NCBI GenBank assembly: GCA_903844665.1
Contig: CAIMUS010000057.1
Location: 1-39,031 of the forward strand
Length of the DNA stretch: 39,031 nucleotides
Source of the DNA: an uncultured Pseudomonadota bacterium
Lineage (GTDB): Bacteria > Pseudomonadota > Gammaproteobacteria > Competibacterales > Competibacteraceae
Direction: 5' to 3'
Shown here: positions 38,844 to 39,031 of the stretch, one piece after another
Layout: every line of letters begins with the position of its first letter
How positions within the stretch are numbered: position 1 is the first letter of the stretch
Translations under genes and position numbers: made by a program
The notes under the pieces: generated by a model
The model's database searches: none
The model's input: only the letters and a program-made list of their open reading frames with translations
Told to the model about the DNA's origin: nothing

Positions 38844-39031
38844 TGTTCCCTCTGCCAGAGATGATTATAGCGGTTCTGACCCAGTTTGCCGGGTTGTTTT
38901 CTGCACCCGTCTGGGGTCACGCCCAGGTGTTGTTGATTGGCGCCATCCTCTGCCAAGGCCCCCGCACGGTGGCCGCCATCCTGCGGGTGATGGGGTTGGG
39001 ACAGGACCCCCGGTTTGAACGCTATCATCGC
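38843..39031 (+). CDS. IS701/IS4-like DDE transposase, N-terminal part (cut by window end)
   Basis: An open frame of 63 codons without a stop runs from ATG 38843 to the last base. It reads FPLPEMIIAVLTQFAGLFSA, then VWGHAQVLLIGAILCQGPRT and VAAILRVMGLGQDPRFERYH. This is the typical N-terminal segment of DDE endonuclease-type transposases of the IS701/IS4 sort (LFS..VW.HA..LL.GAIL..G.RTV...LR.MGL.....F..YHR). The catalytic part lies outside the window, so intactness cannot be judged. It marks the right border of the polysaccharide locus, mirroring the IS debris at the left border. Confidence 0.75.
   Translation, partial: MFPLPEMIIAVLTQFAGLFSAPVWGHAQVLLIGAILCQGPRTVAAILRVMGLGQDPRFERYHR

Noticed and set aside
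38729-39028. Minus-strand ORF of 99 aa at the right edge
   Set aside because: The plus strand of the same DNA encodes a recognisable transposase N-terminus; the minus frame has no family.

Overview
The window is a surface-polysaccharide (O-antigen or capsule-like) locus of a Gram-negative bacterium, most likely a gammaproteobacterium; this assignment is inference. It rests on a Wzm/Wzt ABC exporter pair, genes for GDP-D-glycero-D-manno-heptose, polyprenyl-phosphate glycosyltransferases, many SAM methyltransferases and a heavy load of decayed insertion sequences and palindromic repeats. No tRNA, rRNA or CRISPR array was seen. Base composition is patchy: genes around 22-28 kb are GC-rich, while those at 6.4-8.0, 9.3-10.0 and 36.8-38.6 kb are clearly AT-rich, so the locus looks assembled from several sources.

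Layout. 1-1005: IS200 and IS5-family debris. 1006-8012 (minus strand): a compact operon with a GT-C-like membrane protein, a GtrB-like GT2, an FAD oxidoreductase, a short-chain dehydrogenase, a TIM-barrel isomerase, a small EamA/SMR-type transporter and a soluble GT2. I read it as an Arn-like pathway: make a polyprenyl-linked sugar, modify it, flip it and transfer it. 8046-8760: a chimeric IS66/IS1595 scar. 8829-9288: the divergent intergenic region with a 146-bp imperfect palindrome. 9289-10498: a methyltransferase, hairpin-rich DNA and a GT4 stump.

10598-18915 (plus strand): a 1254-residue membrane/GT4/GT4 fusion, an NDP-sugar epimerase, a three-domain nucleotidyltransferase-HAD phosphatase-kinase, then Wzm and Wzt. 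18960-19667: IS3 debris and a ghost of a glycosyltransferase gene. 19763-21530: two methyltransferases. 21850-26266: a tandem pair of GT2-GT4 fusion paralogues preceded by the tail of another lost copy. 26263-30279: three methyltransferases, two of which carry long C-terminal coiled coils made of DNA-level tandem repeats in whole heptads. 30276-31676: a truncated GT4 and a GT2. 31782-33348: HddA and GmhA, which with the three-domain enzyme complete GDP-heptose synthesis.

33501-38625: a second lipid-linked sugar module (GtrB-like GT2, YbhN-like flippase-like protein, UDP-galactopyranose-mutase-like flavoprotein, GT-C protein with a C-terminal beta domain). The window ends in the start of another transposase.

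Working model (inference): heptose and other sugars are polymerised in the cytoplasm by the GT2/GT4 enzymes. The coiled-coil methyltransferases cap the chain and may measure it, as WbdD does for E. coli O9a. Wzm/Wzt exports it, and the two flanking lipid-sugar modules decorate it in the periplasm. The points most worth a second look are the heptad-register repeats in the two methyltransferases, the tandem GT array with ghost copies, and the two flavoprotein-containing lipid-sugar modules.
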